A stretch of 64,000 bases of DNA from Adhaeribacter_A terreus (GCF_042657365.1 NZ_JBHSKT010000001.1:186001-250000), one strand, 5' to 3'; counted from the first letter of the stretch, positions 25,490 through 33,635 are shown. The notes: a model not told the origin generated them from the letters alone. Program-made: numbers and translations.

Positions 25490-26860
25490 TTACTCGATCA
25501 CGACTTTCTGCAGCGCTTTTCCAACCCGAATGAGATACAAACCAGCCGCCATTCTTTCAGTGCTGATCTCAAGTTTCAGGTCGGCAAGCAGGTTATGCTC
25601 CTGTATTTTTTTTCCGGAAAGTGAAAGTAGCTGCACTTTATTGCTTCGGAGTTCCGGCGCGAAATTCAGGTAGAGCTTTTTGTTTTCCGAATCACGGAAG
25701 ACCGTGAAGCTGGCAGTTTTTGGAGCGTCTTTTTTAATGCCGGTTAGTTGGTAAGCAAGGTTTTCGAGTACAAGAATGCGGTCATCGGTAGCGGCGGGAC
25801 TTCCGCGGCCATCTTTGTTGCTGGTACCAATATATACTTTACCGTCCGGCGAAACGCAGATAGACCGCAACCGGCCATATGCTTTATCCAGAAAAATTGC
25901 CTGGGAAGTTACGGCCGTGCCGGTGGAATTCAGTTGCAATTGTACCAGTTTCCGATCTTTTAAAGTTGTCATCAGCACAGAATTTTGCCAGGCAGGGATT
26001 GCCGCGTGGTTGTAAAAAGCAATGCCAGCCACCGCTAAAGTTGGGGTCCAGGCGGCCAGCGGTTCGCGTACGTTATTAGTTGCGCAGAAAGTTTGCTCGG
26101 TGGTGGTATTGCAGAAGCCTTCCAAGTTGGGCCAGCCGTAATTGCGGTTCGGTTCTATTATGTTGAATTCGTCGTCGGAGCCGGGGCCGTGTTCGGAACT
26201 GTAAATTTTGCTGTTGCCATAAGTCAAACCCTGCGGATTGCGGTGCCCGAAACTATACACATAACTCCCCGCAACCGGGTTATTGGCCGGCACCGAACCA
26301 TCCAGGTTCAGGCGCAGCACTTTTCCGTTCAGACTGTTCAGGTTCTGGGCAAGACTGGTATTGCCAGCGTCGCCGGTAGTAAATAAAAGGGTTTGGTCTG
26401 GCAGAATAAGCAGGCGGGCACCGTCGTGAATAGCAGCCGCTACAATATTATCGAGCAGTACCTGCGGAGAAGCTAAAGCCGTGCCGTTATAAGTATAGCG
26501 GACCAGTTTTTCGGTTGGCGTGCCGTTTTTCGAATAAGTATAAGCTACAAATACGTGCGGATGCTGCGAAAAATCAGGATGAAGTGCCATGCCCAAAAGC
26601 CCGCTTTCGCCGTTTTGCAATACATCGGGAATAGTAACTAAAGCCGAAACCTGGCCGTTGGCAGGGTTCACCCGGCTGATGCGGCCGTAGCGTTCCGTCA
26701 TCCAGATAAAATTATCGGGTCCCCAGACCAATTCCCAGGGAACTTCGAGGCTATGCGTTAAAGTACGGGGCGTAACCATAACCGAACCAACCGGAAACTG
26801 CGCCTGGCAACAAATAATGAAACTGTAAAAAAGAGTAAGAAGCGTGAGTATTTTTTTCAT
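25490..26860 (-). CDS. Secreted PQQ-type sugar dehydrogenase-like protein with T9SS sorting domain
   Basis: 456 residues from ATG 26860, which starts the signal peptide (MKKILTLLTLFYSFIICCQA); the longer frame to 26971 crosses a dispersed element. The propeller matches soluble glucose/sorbosone dehydrogenase-like proteins: LVWGPDNFIWMTERYGRISRVN, GESGLLGMALHPDF, AAAIHDGARLLILPDQTLLFTTGDAGN, GHRNPQGLTYGNSKIYSSEHGPGSDDEFN. It should oxidise sugars in the periplasm or at the surface, using pyrroloquinoline quinone. The C-terminus (LYLNFAPELRSNKVQLLSLSG, then GLYLIRVG, KVVIE) is a T9SS type A sorting domain. Confidence 0.88.
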   Translation of the reverse strand: MKKILTLLTLFYSFIICCQAQFPVGSVMVTPRTLTHSLEVPWELVWGPDNFIWMTERYGRISRVNPANGQVSALVTIPDVLQNGESGLLGMALHPDFSQHPHVFVAYTYSKNGTPTEKLVRYTYNGTALASPQVLLDNIVAAAIHDGARLLILPDQTLLFTTGDAGNTSLAQNLNSLNGKVLRLNLDGSVPANNPVAGSYVYSFGHRNPQGLTYGNSKIYSSEHGPGSDDEFNIIEPNRNYGWPNLEGFCNTTTEQTFCATNNVREPLAAWTPTLAVAGIAFYNHAAIPAWQNSVLMTTLKDRKLVQLQLNSTGTAVTSQAIFLDKAYGRLRSICVSPDGKVYIGTSNKDGRGSPAATDDRILVLENLAYQLTGIKKDAPKTASFTVFRDSENKKLYLNFAPELRSNKVQLLSLSGKKIQEHNLLADLKLEISTERMAAGLYLIRVGKALQKVVIE

Positions 26861-26891
26861 GCGGTTTAGTTTTTTTGAATCCGGAAATGTT

Positions 26892-26922
26892 AAAAAACGG
26901 TAGGTTTCCGGGTGTAAAAAGT
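26892..26922 (-). repeat. Dispersed 30-bp element, copy 16 (reverse)
   Basis: Reverse strand reads ACTTTTTACACCC plus GGAAACCTACCGTTTTTT. Upstream of the sugar dehydrogenase start. Confidence 0.7.
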
Positions 26923-26985
26923 GCCGGAAATAAGCTTTGCATTCCTGATGGCTTTCGATAAATTTAGCCAAACAATTCTGCTAAT

Positions 26986-27423
26986 ATGTACCCGGTTTAC
27001 GAACGCCCGCCCTATTTTATTTACACCGATCCGGAAAAGGCCGATGCAATTGCCATTCATCAATACCTGAGCCAGGATTCGTATTGGGCAGAGAAAATTC
27101 CGCTGGAAACGGTAGAAAAATCGCTGCAAAACTCGCTGTGCTTCAGCGTATACGCAAACGAAAAGCAAATTGGTTTGGCCCGCGTCATTACCGATAAAGC
27201 TACGTTTGCCTATCTCTGCGATGTGTATATTCTGGAAGCATTCCGGGGGAAAGGATTGAGTAAATGGCTGATGGAATGCGTGCAAAGCCACCCGGATATA
27301 CAAGGAATAAGAAGGTTTATGCTGGCCACCAAAGATGCGCACGGGTTATATGAACAATTCGGTTTTAAACTTTCCGAAGCCGGAAGATTGATGGAAATTG
27401 TGAACCGGGAAGTGTATAATTGA
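26986..27423 (+). CDS. GNAT family N-acetyltransferase
   Basis: 145 residues, cytoplasmic, ATG 26986. The GNAT core is ANEKQIGLARVITDKATFAYLCDVYILEAFRGKGLSKWLMECVQSHPDIQG, with the acetyl-CoA-binding RGKGLS loop. LATKDAHGLYEQFGFKLSE is the typical fourth motif. This subgroup is annotated as small-molecule or antibiotic-type acetyltransferases without a known substrate. It is divergent from the sugar dehydrogenase gene and followed by a dispersed element and a terminator. Confidence 0.9.
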   Translation: MYPVYERPPYFIYTDPEKADAIAIHQYLSQDSYWAEKIPLETVEKSLQNSLCFSVYANEKQIGLARVITDKATFAYLCDVYILEAFRGKGLSKWLMECVQSHPDIQGIRRFMLATKDAHGLYEQFGFKLSEAGRLMEIVNREVYN

Positions 27424-27470
27424 AGCTTCAACTTCATCCGGATAAGATTTTTTCTGAATTACTTTAAAGC

Positions 27471-27499
27471 AGTTTTCTGCCGAAAAACGCTACCTTTTT
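27471..27499 (+). repeat. Dispersed 30-bp element, copy 17 (forward)
   Basis: AGTTTTCTGCCG plus AAAAACGCTACCTTTTT. Degenerate core. Confidence 0.55.
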
Positions 27500-27521
27500 A
27501 TGCTACAAAACCCATATAAAA

Positions 27522-27556
27522 AAACAGGCAACCCAAACCGGGTTGCCTGTTTTTCT
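27522..27556. terminator. Terminator between convergent GNAT and PAP2 genes
   Basis: Perfect 13-bp stem 27522-27534 with 27540-27552, loop of 5, followed by T run and preceded by A run, so it can act in both directions. Confidence 0.85.
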
Positions 27557-27577
27557 GCTTAAAAGCATAGCGTTTTT
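27549..27577 (+). repeat. Dispersed 30-bp element, copy 18 (forward, over a stop codon)
   Basis: GTTTTTCTGCTT plus AAAAGCATAGCGTTTTT. Its last T bases form part of the PAP2 gene stop codon. Confidence 0.7.
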
Positions 27578-28463
27578 AGAACGTTACCGTAGCCGCCATA
27601 CCATTAGCCGGCCCCATCAGCGGCATAATAGAAACGTTTTTCATGCCTTTGGTTTTGTGCAGTTGCGGTACCAGAATCCCTGCACCTGCGCCAATGGCAT
27701 AACCCAGTAAATTGTCGCTTAAAAAGTGTTTCCCGGCTTCCAGACGCAGGTAACCAACTGTAGCCGGAACAGCCGCCGCTGCGATCCAAACATATGGCCG
27801 GGCTTTGGAATCGGGGTTGAAATCGTGGAAGACTTTGGCGGCAAAGAACGTGGCACTTGCGGCCGCAGCCGTATGGCCGGCGAAGAAAGAATTCTGGGCG
27901 TGTTTTTTTGTTCTTTCGGTATTATCGGGGTCGTTGTTGTAAACCAAAGGGCGTTTGCGCTCTACGTGGGCCACCGACATGGTAAATAAAGCTCCGGTTA
28001 CAGCCATCGTTTCTACATAAAGCACCGCTACCTGACCGGCTTTCTGGCTTACATCTTTATCTAAAAGCAGCAGGAACGGCAACGCAAACGAACCATAGAA
28101 CGGGTAATCGCTTGCTTTTTTGGCGCTCAGACTGAAGTTTCCGGCCGCAAAACGATCGAAACTGTTGATCTCCCGTTTGGCAGCTTCCAGGTCAGCATCT
28201 ATCGCGGCAAGTTCTTCTGAAGACGGAGCATGTTTATTTTCCTGGATCAGGTATAAACCGGTGGCGCTGGCCCCAACACCTACCAACGTTACGGGCAGGT
28301 CTGTCCAGGTTTTTGTTCTGTATGGCGAAGAACCAGTAGCGCGGGTTTTTACCGTTAGCTGCGTTTCCTGAGGAGTTGGGGTAACGGTTTCGGCTGAAGG
28401 TTGAGCGTAAGCAATGCCGGCAAACTGAACGGCTGCCAGCACGGTAAGCATGAGTTTTTTCAT
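27576..28463 (-). CDS. PAP2 family phosphatase-like secreted protein
   Basis: 295 residues with a signal sequence (MLTVLAAVQFAGIAYAQ). The phosphatase core is in the second half: SVAHVERKRPLVYNN for the first motif (the usual KxxxxxxRP lysine is not in place), FFAGHTAAAASATFFAAKVFHDF for the second (AGH instead of SGH), and RLEAGKHFLSDNLLGYAIGAGAG for the third (RxxxxxHxxxD intact). It may act on lipid or undecaprenyl phosphates, at reduced activity if the altered motif matters. The middle and C-terminus contain several hydrophobic segments. It lies 128 bp after the TolC-like gene on the same strand. Confidence 0.8.
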   Translation of the reverse strand: MKKLMLTVLAAVQFAGIAYAQPSAETVTPTPQETQLTVKTRATGSSPYRTKTWTDLPVTLVGVGASATGLYLIQENKHAPSSEELAAIDADLEAAKREINSFDRFAAGNFSLSAKKASDYPFYGSFALPFLLLLDKDVSQKAGQVAVLYVETMAVTGALFTMSVAHVERKRPLVYNNDPDNTERTKKHAQNSFFAGHTAAAASATFFAAKVFHDFNPDSKARPYVWIAAAAVPATVGYLRLEAGKHFLSDNLLGYAIGAGAGILVPQLHKTKGMKNVSIMPLMGPANGMAATVTF

Positions 28464-28545
28464 GTAGTTTTCAGAATATAATCAGAATTTAATATTGAGT
28501 TATGCTTAGGGAAACGGCCTGCTTATTAAAAGGTTATTGCCAGGC

Positions 28546-28575
28546 GGTTTTAACCGCTAAAAGCATACGGTTTTT
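28546..28575 (+). repeat. Dispersed 30-bp element, copy 19 (forward)
   Basis: GGTTTTAACCGCT plus AAAAGCATACGGTTTTT between the TolC-like and PAP2 genes. Confidence 0.65.
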
Positions 28576-28591
28576 CCGGAATCGTTATGAA

Positions 28592-29920
28592 TTATTTCCC
28601 GGCAATGCGTTCGTATTCCAGGCGGGCCAGGGTAAAATCGTAGAGGGCATTCAGGTAATTGGTTTGCGCGTTGAGCAGGTCATTTTCGGCATCGGTTACG
28701 GCCTGGCTTTTTTCCAGACTTTGCTCGAACCGGATGCGGGTTACGCGCAGCACTTTTTCGGCGAGCTGCACATTGTCTTCGCGTATTTTCAGGTTTTGTT
28801 GTTCGTTTTTCAGGCTTAGTAATTTGTCGTAGATCTGAAATGTATAATCGCGTTCGAAGATCTGAAGTTGAACCTTCCGGCGCTTGCGGGTAATTTTGCT
28901 CTCCTGCACCAGCACCTTCCGGTAAAAGCCTTCGAATAAAACCCAGTTCAGCTGCGCACCGGCATACGATAACGGGTACCATTTTTCCTGAAAATCGAGA
29001 AACGTGAAATTATCGCGGTAAGCCTGCGAGCCGTAGTAGCCGTAAAAACTGAGTGTAGGCAAGGCAAGCTTTTTGTTTCTGGTTAAAAGCAAATTTTCCT
29101 GTTCCTGCTGCAAAAGTAAATTCAGGTATTCGGGCCGCGCTTTCAGGTCGAAAATATTGAGTTCGAAAACGGGTTGCGCGGTAGAAAGGAGCAGGGTATC
29201 GGTTAAAATTACGGCAGAATCGAGCGGAAGGCCGGTCTGGTATTTGAGGTTGAGCAGACTTTTTTCGAAGTTTTGGGTAGCGTTTTGCAGTTCGGCCTGC
29301 TGGGTCTGAAAGTTGAGTTTGGCGCGGTCTACATCAATGGGTTGCGCCTGTCCGTTCCGGAAAAGCGTTTGGGTGTTCCAGTAAAAAGCCTCGTTGCGCT
29401 GCAGGTTGCCGCGGGTCAGTTTAATTTTCTGCTGATTGATCAGGCAACTGTAATAGGCTTTTTTTACTTCCAGCGCTACATCGGTTTGTTCGGTCAGCAG
29501 GTTATTCTGCGCAATTTCCTGTTCCAGCTTCGCATGTTCCACCTGGTATTTCCGCTCCGGATCGAAAATGGTATAACTTCCTTCCAATGCCGCGGTCGTG
29601 CTGTATTTGGTGCCAAAAACTACCGGAATGTTCTGGCCGGGCAAATTCCGGAAATCGCCGGGCAGAATCTGGGTGGGCAGTTGCGCGTTGTATCGAGAAT
29701 CCAGGTCAGCAGAAATTTTGGGATAATGGGCCGCTTTTTCCTGTTTGAGTTTTGCGCCGGCAATTTCAGAATCGTACCGGAGCTGCTGCACCGAAAGCTG
29801 TTTTTCCCGCGCATATTGCAAAGCCGTTTCCAGCGAAAGTAAATGAGTTTGCGCAAGCAGCAACCTGCTAAGCAAAAGCAGTATCAGCAGGCATAACGTA
29901 CTTTTCAGGCTCCAAACCAT
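28592..29920 (-). CDS. TolC family outer-membrane efflux channel
   Basis: 442 residues, signal peptide near residues 1-23 (cleavage at LLLAQ). The outer-membrane efflux pattern is present as two OEP repeats with long helices: LSLETALQYAREKQLSVQQLRYDSEIAGAKLKQEKAAHYPKISADLD, and QTQQAELQNATQNFEKSLLNLKYQTGLPLDSAVILTDTLL, then a second coil ending ALYDFTLARLEYERIAGK. It is the outer channel of a tripartite exporter whose ABC and adaptor genes lie upstream on the same strand, about 460 bp away across a repeat cluster. A dispersed element overlaps its start codon. Confidence 0.9.
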   Translation of the reverse strand: MVWSLKSTLCLLILLLLSRLLLAQTHLLSLETALQYAREKQLSVQQLRYDSEIAGAKLKQEKAAHYPKISADLDSRYNAQLPTQILPGDFRNLPGQNIPVVFGTKYSTTAALEGSYTIFDPERKYQVEHAKLEQEIAQNNLLTEQTDVALEVKKAYYSCLINQQKIKLTRGNLQRNEAFYWNTQTLFRNGQAQPIDVDRAKLNFQTQQAELQNATQNFEKSLLNLKYQTGLPLDSAVILTDTLLLSTAQPVFELNIFDLKARPEYLNLLLQQEQENLLLTRNKKLALPTLSFYGYYGSQAYRDNFTFLDFQEKWYPLSYAGAQLNWVLFEGFYRKVLVQESKITRKRRKVQLQIFERDYTFQIYDKLLSLKNEQQNLKIREDNVQLAEKVLRVTRIRFEQSLEKSQAVTDAENDLLNAQTNYLNALYDFTLARLEYERIAGK

Positions 29921-29928
29921 AGCGTTTT
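29900..29928 (+). repeat. Dispersed 30-bp element, copy 20 (forward, over a start codon)
   Basis: ACTTTTCAGGCTC plus AAACCATAGCGTTTT. The CAT at 29918-29920 is the reverse complement of the TolC-like start codon, so the core supplies the start. Confidence 0.75.
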
Positions 29929-30004
29929 CAATACGAAAATTTTAGTTTATGAGGTAAAGCAGTTGGTTCTTTCCTCATTTTTGGTTAGCCACTTCCTTTC
30001 ACCT

Positions 30005-30127
30005 CAGTCTGTGCCCTCACAGACCGCCTTGCTGCTATTTCGGGTTTGCTGCTCACTTTTAACGGCAATGCTTCGGTCTGTGAGGGCACAGACCGAGGGA
30101 AGGGGTAAAGGGGCACAGACCGAAGTG
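30005..30127. repeat. Cluster of CGGTCTGTG palindromes
   Basis: CAGTCTGTGCCCTCACAGACCG at 30005-30026, CGGTCTGTGAGGGCACAGACCG at 30074-30095, and a half unit GCACAGACCGAAGTG near 30113. The units are near-palindromic and in both orientations. Confidence 0.7.
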
Positions 30128-30138
30128 AAGATTTTTGG

Positions 30139-30244
30139 TCCCCCTTTGGAGGGGGTTAGGGGGAGGACTTCACGCATTTCTGATCTTTGGTTTTAAAACC
30201 AGATATCCTAAAAATCCTCCCCCTTAACCCCCTTCAAAGGGGGA
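30139..30244. repeat. Inverted pair of C-rich repeats
   Basis: GTCCCCCTTTGGAGGGGGTTAGG type unit at 30139-30167 and its inverted relative at 30215-30244, spaced about 47 bp. Same unit as at 15133-15232 but with the two halves in the opposite arrangement. Confidence 0.75.
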
Positions 30245-30382
30245 CTTTTTCTCTCGAGACCTTTGGTCGAATTAATAACCTTTTCGTTCGAAATTTTCTT
30301 ATTCTCTTCGCCTCAGACTCACTCATTCACCCCTTCATTTATTTACTCATTCAAGAATTCAATAATTCTCTCATTAAAAACC

Positions 30383-31504
30383 TCACGCCCTAAACACCGA
30401 TGCTGGTTCCGCTTTGGTAATTCTTCGGATGGCAAAAAAAGCGCCGCCAATGGAAATAACCAGCGTTATAAGCAGGAAACCAAAGCGGATAAGAGGCGAA
30501 AAATTAAAGATGGCACCGGCGTTGGAAATGCCGTAACGGAAACCTTCCAGCAAAATGGAGCCGATGAGATAACCAACCGTAGCAATGAGAAAAGCCTGCG
30601 TTAAGATCAGTTTCCGGATGTAACCGTTGCTGGCGCCGATGGCTTTCATGGTGGCGTAATCTTTTATGCGATCTACGGCGGCCGAATACAGGGTTAAGCC
30701 AATAATTACCAGCCCCGAAACGATGGCAAACGCAATAAGCGAACCGGTAGAAATTGCAATGCCGCTGGAACTTAAAACGGTTTTTACGGTGGCTTTCGAA
30801 AAATCTTCGGGGAGCCAGGCGCGCACGCCGTAAAGGTGGCGGTTTAGCGCGTTGCGTACGGAATCGGGGTTGGCGCCGGGCTGCAGGTCTATCAAAAAGG
30901 CGTTTACTTTGGTGAGCGGTACGTTGCCCAGCGCCCGGGCCCGCTCGATGGTGGTGAAAACGTAAGCCGAACCGAAACCGCGCGCGCCTTTGGTTTGCGC
31001 TTCCACCTGCACGCGTTTGCCGTTTATTTCAAAATTATCGCCGAATTCAATATCCCCCAGGCTGGCTTTGTCGAAGAACTCCACACTTACCGCATTTTCC
31101 CGGAGCAGATCGTTTTCCGAGCCGTTTATCAGGTTCCAGGGACCGCCTTTAAAGGTTGGCGCTTCGGAACCAATAAGTAAAACGCCGTAGCTTTTGCCGT
31201 TCTTGAATTTGGCGCTTCCCCCGGAAACCACGTACGGATACGCTTTGGCCACGCCCGGAATAGATTCGGCCTGCCGCCCGATGCGCACATCGATCTGGCC
31301 CAGCGCGTTTACGTTCGTGGTGCGGTCATCCACGAGCCAGAGGCCGGTGGGCGTGTTGTCTACCAAAGAGCTCATGGCGTTGGTCAGGAATATGAAAATG
31401 CCGCTTTGCTGCCCGATCAGGAAGGTAGAAATGACCACACCCAGCAACGCCCCGATGATTTTGGCTTTGTCGTAGATCATGAAACGGAGGGCAGTCTTCA
31501 GCAT
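30383..31504 (-). CDS. FtsX/DevC-like ABC transporter permease
   Basis: 373 residues. An N-terminal membrane helix (IIGALLGVVISTFLIGQQSGIFIFLT) is followed by a large periplasmic domain (about residues 45-255) and three C-terminal membrane helices, ending LITLVISIGGAFFAIRRITKAEPASVFRA. SSLVDNTPTGLWLVDDRT and AIGASNGYIRKLILTQAFLIA match the FtsX/MacB-type permease of DevC proteins. It is the third gene of an ATPase-adaptor-permease operon; the adaptor gene ends 12 bp upstream. Confidence 0.88.
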   Translation of the reverse strand: MLKTALRFMIYDKAKIIGALLGVVISTFLIGQQSGIFIFLTNAMSSLVDNTPTGLWLVDDRTTNVNALGQIDVRIGRQAESIPGVAKAYPYVVSGGSAKFKNGKSYGVLLIGSEAPTFKGGPWNLINGSENDLLRENAVSVEFFDKASLGDIEFGDNFEINGKRVQVEAQTKGARGFGSAYVFTTIERARALGNVPLTKVNAFLIDLQPGANPDSVRNALNRHLYGVRAWLPEDFSKATVKTVLSSSGIAISTGSLIAFAIVSGLVIIGLTLYSAAVDRIKDYATMKAIGASNGYIRKLILTQAFLIATVGYLIGSILLEGFRYGISNAGAIFNFSPLIRFGFLLITLVISIGGAFFAIRRITKAEPASVFRA

Positions 31505-31515
31505 TTTTCAGGTTT

Positions 31516-32490
31516 TTACTTCGTGAAAATGATACACTCCACCCGCATCCCGAAGATCATGTTCTGCCCGTTTTCGGCCTGAATCCTTACTTCGCGCACG
31601 CGCCGGTCTTCCAGGTCGTCGCCGACATCGCTGAAAAGGCTTTTCTTCTTTAAATAAGGCGCCGCAAAAATCACTTTCCCGAAAGCCAGCGTATCGTTCA
31701 TGCCCTGGTGCCGGATGATTGCTTTCTGACCGATTTTTACCCGGTCGGCAAACAGTTCATCTACTTCGCAAAGCGCGGTAACGGGGCCTTCGGGTGCAAA
31801 ATCTGCAATGGACGTGAAGGCAGTAACGGCCGCGCCGGGCGTCAGATCCATAGTAAGGACCAGTCCGTTTTTGGGGGCTTTTACATAGCGTTTTTCCAGG
31901 GCCAGTTTCGAGAGGTCGCGTTTCTGAATGGCATCGGCGACTGCATTCCGTTTTACGTTCAGTTCGGCTTGCAGGCGTTCCGCTTCTTTTTGCGCGGTCT
32001 GGGCTTCGGTGCGGGCATTGTCTGTGTTCTGCTTACTTTCAGCGCCCTGATCGTAAGCATTTTGCAGGCGCTGATATTGCAGTTTTGCATTAGCGGCTTT
32101 GGTTTGCGCAGCCGCCAATTCCGCCTGCGCCGCGCGAATTTCGGCCTGCCGGGTAGCAATGGTGGTTTCGTCGTTTTGAACCTGAGCAGCTTCAGTTTCG
32201 GTGGTCATTTCCAACAGCTTGTCGCCGGCTTTAACCGAATCTCCCGCTTCCACTAAGATCTGCTTTACTACGCCGCTGACTTCCGCACTGATCTGGATAA
32301 TTTTTTCGGCGGGCTCAATGCGGCCAATGGCGGAAACCTGACTGGGATTGAAGCTGGTTTTGGGTTTTTCGGAAGTATCTTCTTCTTTTTTGCCGCAGGA
32401 AAACGCTATGAAAAACAGCAGCAAAACTCCAAAACGGTATCGGAAAACCCGGTAAAACCCAAAGACGGTATTTTTAACGGTGGTGCGCAT
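31516..32490 (-). CDS. HlyD/DevB-like periplasmic adaptor lipoprotein
   Basis: 324 residues. The hydrophobic N-terminus ends in a lipobox (FIAFSCGKK), so it is likely lipid-anchored in the inner membrane. The barrel and lipoyl part reads SAIGRIEPAEKIIQISAEVSGVVKQILVEAGDSVKAGDKLLEM. Then comes a coiled-coil region (about residues 95-205) of the MFP type, then YVKAPKNGLVLTMDLTPGAAV and KIGQKAIIRHQG. It should connect the ABC permease to the outer-membrane channel. A sequence resembling the dispersed element core occurs within this gene near 31880-31896. Confidence 0.9.
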   Translation of the reverse strand: MRTTVKNTVFGFYRVFRYRFGVLLLFFIAFSCGKKEEDTSEKPKTSFNPSQVSAIGRIEPAEKIIQISAEVSGVVKQILVEAGDSVKAGDKLLEMTTETEAAQVQNDETTIATRQAEIRAAQAELAAAQTKAANAKLQYQRLQNAYDQGAESKQNTDNARTEAQTAQKEAERLQAELNVKRNAVADAIQKRDLSKLALEKRYVKAPKNGLVLTMDLTPGAAVTAFTSIADFAPEGPVTALCEVDELFADRVKIGQKAIIRHQGMNDTLAFGKVIFAAPYLKKKSLFSDVGDDLEDRRVREVRIQAENGQNMIFGMRVECIIFTK

Positions 32491-32526
32491 GTTTTTCCGA
32501 TCTATTTTTAATTTCCGAAGGTGAGT

Positions 32527-33201
32527 TTATTGCTTAACAAGTCCGTTCTCGACTTTTAATATACGGTCGGCGTAGGGTTCGAGGCGTTTGTCGTGGGTAA
32601 CTACGGCTACAGCTTTGTTCTGGCGGGCCAGTTGTTTGAGTTCCTGCATGATCACTTCCGCCGAAGCAGCATCCAAAGCCGCCGTTGGTTCGTCGCAGAG
32701 GATCAATTCGGGGTTGGCAACCAGGGCCCGGGCAATGGCTACGCGCTGCTGCTGCCCGCCGGAAAGTTCTTTGGGTAGAAAATGCTGGCGGTCGCTCATG
32801 TTTACGGCGGCCAGGGCGGCGGCGGCGCGTTCTTTGGTTTCCGCAGGTTTTACGTTGGCTAGTTGCAGCGGCAGCAATACATTTTCTAAACTGGTAAGCG
32901 GCGCAATAAGGTTAATACTCTGAAACACAAACCCGATTTCCTGCAGCCGCAGTTTCGCCAGTTCGGTTTCGTTTAAAGTTGAGGTGTAAGTGCCGTTTAT
33001 GTTCACGCGGCCCGCGGTAGGATAAATTACGCAGCCCAGCAGCGAAAGCAATGTGGTTTTGCCCGAACCCGAAGGCCCGATAACCAGGATCAGTTCGCCG
33101 GCTTTTATTTCCAGATCGGTGGGTTGCAGCGCTATAATTTCGGTGTCGCCGCTTTGGTAAACTTTGGAAGCTTGTTCGAGCCTGGCAATAATGCGGGTCA
33201 T
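32527..33201 (-). CDS. DevA/MacB-like ABC transporter ATPase
   Basis: 224 residues from ATG 33201; the open frame continues to 33345 but has no family similarity. Walker A is GPSGSGKTT (near residue 42), the Q-loop FVFQSINL, the signature LSGGQQQRVAIARAL, Walker B LILCDEPTAALD and the H-loop VVTHDKR. It drives the permease encoded downstream. With the adaptor, permease and TolC-like gene, it forms a DevBCA-like exporter, a type that in cyanobacteria exports glycolipids. The substrate here is unknown. Confidence 0.92.
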   Translation of the reverse strand: MTRIIARLEQASKVYQSGDTEIIALQPTDLEIKAGELILVIGPSGSGKTTLLSLLGCVIYPTAGRVNINGTYTSTLNETELAKLRLQEIGFVFQSINLIAPLTSLENVLLPLQLANVKPAETKERAAAALAAVNMSDRQHFLPKELSGGQQQRVAIARALVANPELILCDEPTAALDAASAEVIMQELKQLARQNKAVAVVTHDKRLEPYADRILKVENGLVKQ

Positions 33202-33248
33202 GCGGTTTTTTATTTGGTTAACCGGTTCGGGGGTGTTTTGGTTATCGC

Positions 33249-33278
33249 AGTTTTTGGGGTGGAAAGTATAGCGTTTTT
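33249..33278 (+). repeat. Dispersed 30-bp element, copy 21 (forward)
   Basis: AGTTTTTGGGGTG plus GAAAGTATAGCGTTTTT, upstream of the ABC operon start. Confidence 0.65.
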
Positions 33279-33320
33279 GGATTTGAATAAGTAGGTTAGG
33301 TTTAAATAAATTAATACGAT

Positions 33321-33503
33321 GTCGCAAGTTTAGGCGCAGCCACAACTTGTGGCTTCCAAATTATAGCCAGTTTGTAACAGGCGGAAGCATTTGATCAAAC
33401 ATTTCAGCATTTAAGGCAGGCAGTATGGTTGCCTTTCGGGCAAAGTCAGTTACAAACTGACCAGTTTTTGCCCGCAAGTTGCGGCTGCGCCTAAACTTGC
33501 GGG
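33321..33503. repeat. Nested inverted repeat, possibly MITE- or REP-like
   Basis: Outer arms 33321-33353 and 33470-33503 are inverted copies with about three mismatches; each arm is itself a hairpin (CGCAAGTT with AACTTGTG). Inner arms CCAGTTTGTAAC (33367-33378) and GTTACAAACTG (33449-33459) pair also. No coding capacity. Confidence 0.75.
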
Positions 33504-33552
33504 ATGTGAGGGAGCAATTAAACAGCCGTTTTTTAGTCTGAAACTATTGTAG

Positions 33553-33560
33553 TAATTTTG
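33553..33560 (+). promoter_or_regulatory. metK -7 box
   Basis: TAATTTTG matches TAnnTTTG and would start a leader of about 70 nt before metK. A T-rich stretch near 33529-33534 may be the -33 region. Confidence 0.45.
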
Positions 33561-33635
33561 TCCTCCTTTAGCGCTTGTATCTTCAACGCGTTTTTACGGT
33601 TTTTTAATAGTTTTTGTACCTAACATTTAAACGAA

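Larger units (their letters stand above)
29929..30382. other. Repeat-rich gap between the ABC permease and TolC-like genes
   Basis: No gene seen. It holds CGGTCTGTG palindromes at 30005-30026 and 30074-30095 with a half copy near 30110-30127, and an inverted pair of C-rich units at 30139-30167 and 30215-30244. The rest is AT-rich. The gap separates genes that should work together. Confidence 0.7.
33202..33635. other. Repeat-rich gap upstream of metK
   Basis: It holds a dispersed element at 33249-33278, a nested inverted repeat at 33321-33503, and a -7 box at 33553-33560. No gene seen. Confidence 0.7.

Noticed and set aside
31867..31900. Another dispersed element in the adaptor gene
   Set aside because: TACATAGCGTTTTT resembles the core, but the T-run half is poorly placed; too weak to count.
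33202..33345. N-terminal extension of the ABC ATPase
   Set aside because: The 48 extra residues have no ABC similarity and include a dispersed element; the normal ATPase start is at 33201.
33321..33503. Possible SAM riboswitch upstream of metK
   Set aside because: The structure is two inverted hairpin units with an inner inverted repeat, without recognisable SAM-I, SAM-II or SAM-IV core features, and it lies upstream of the likely promoter, so it would not be transcribed into the metK leader.
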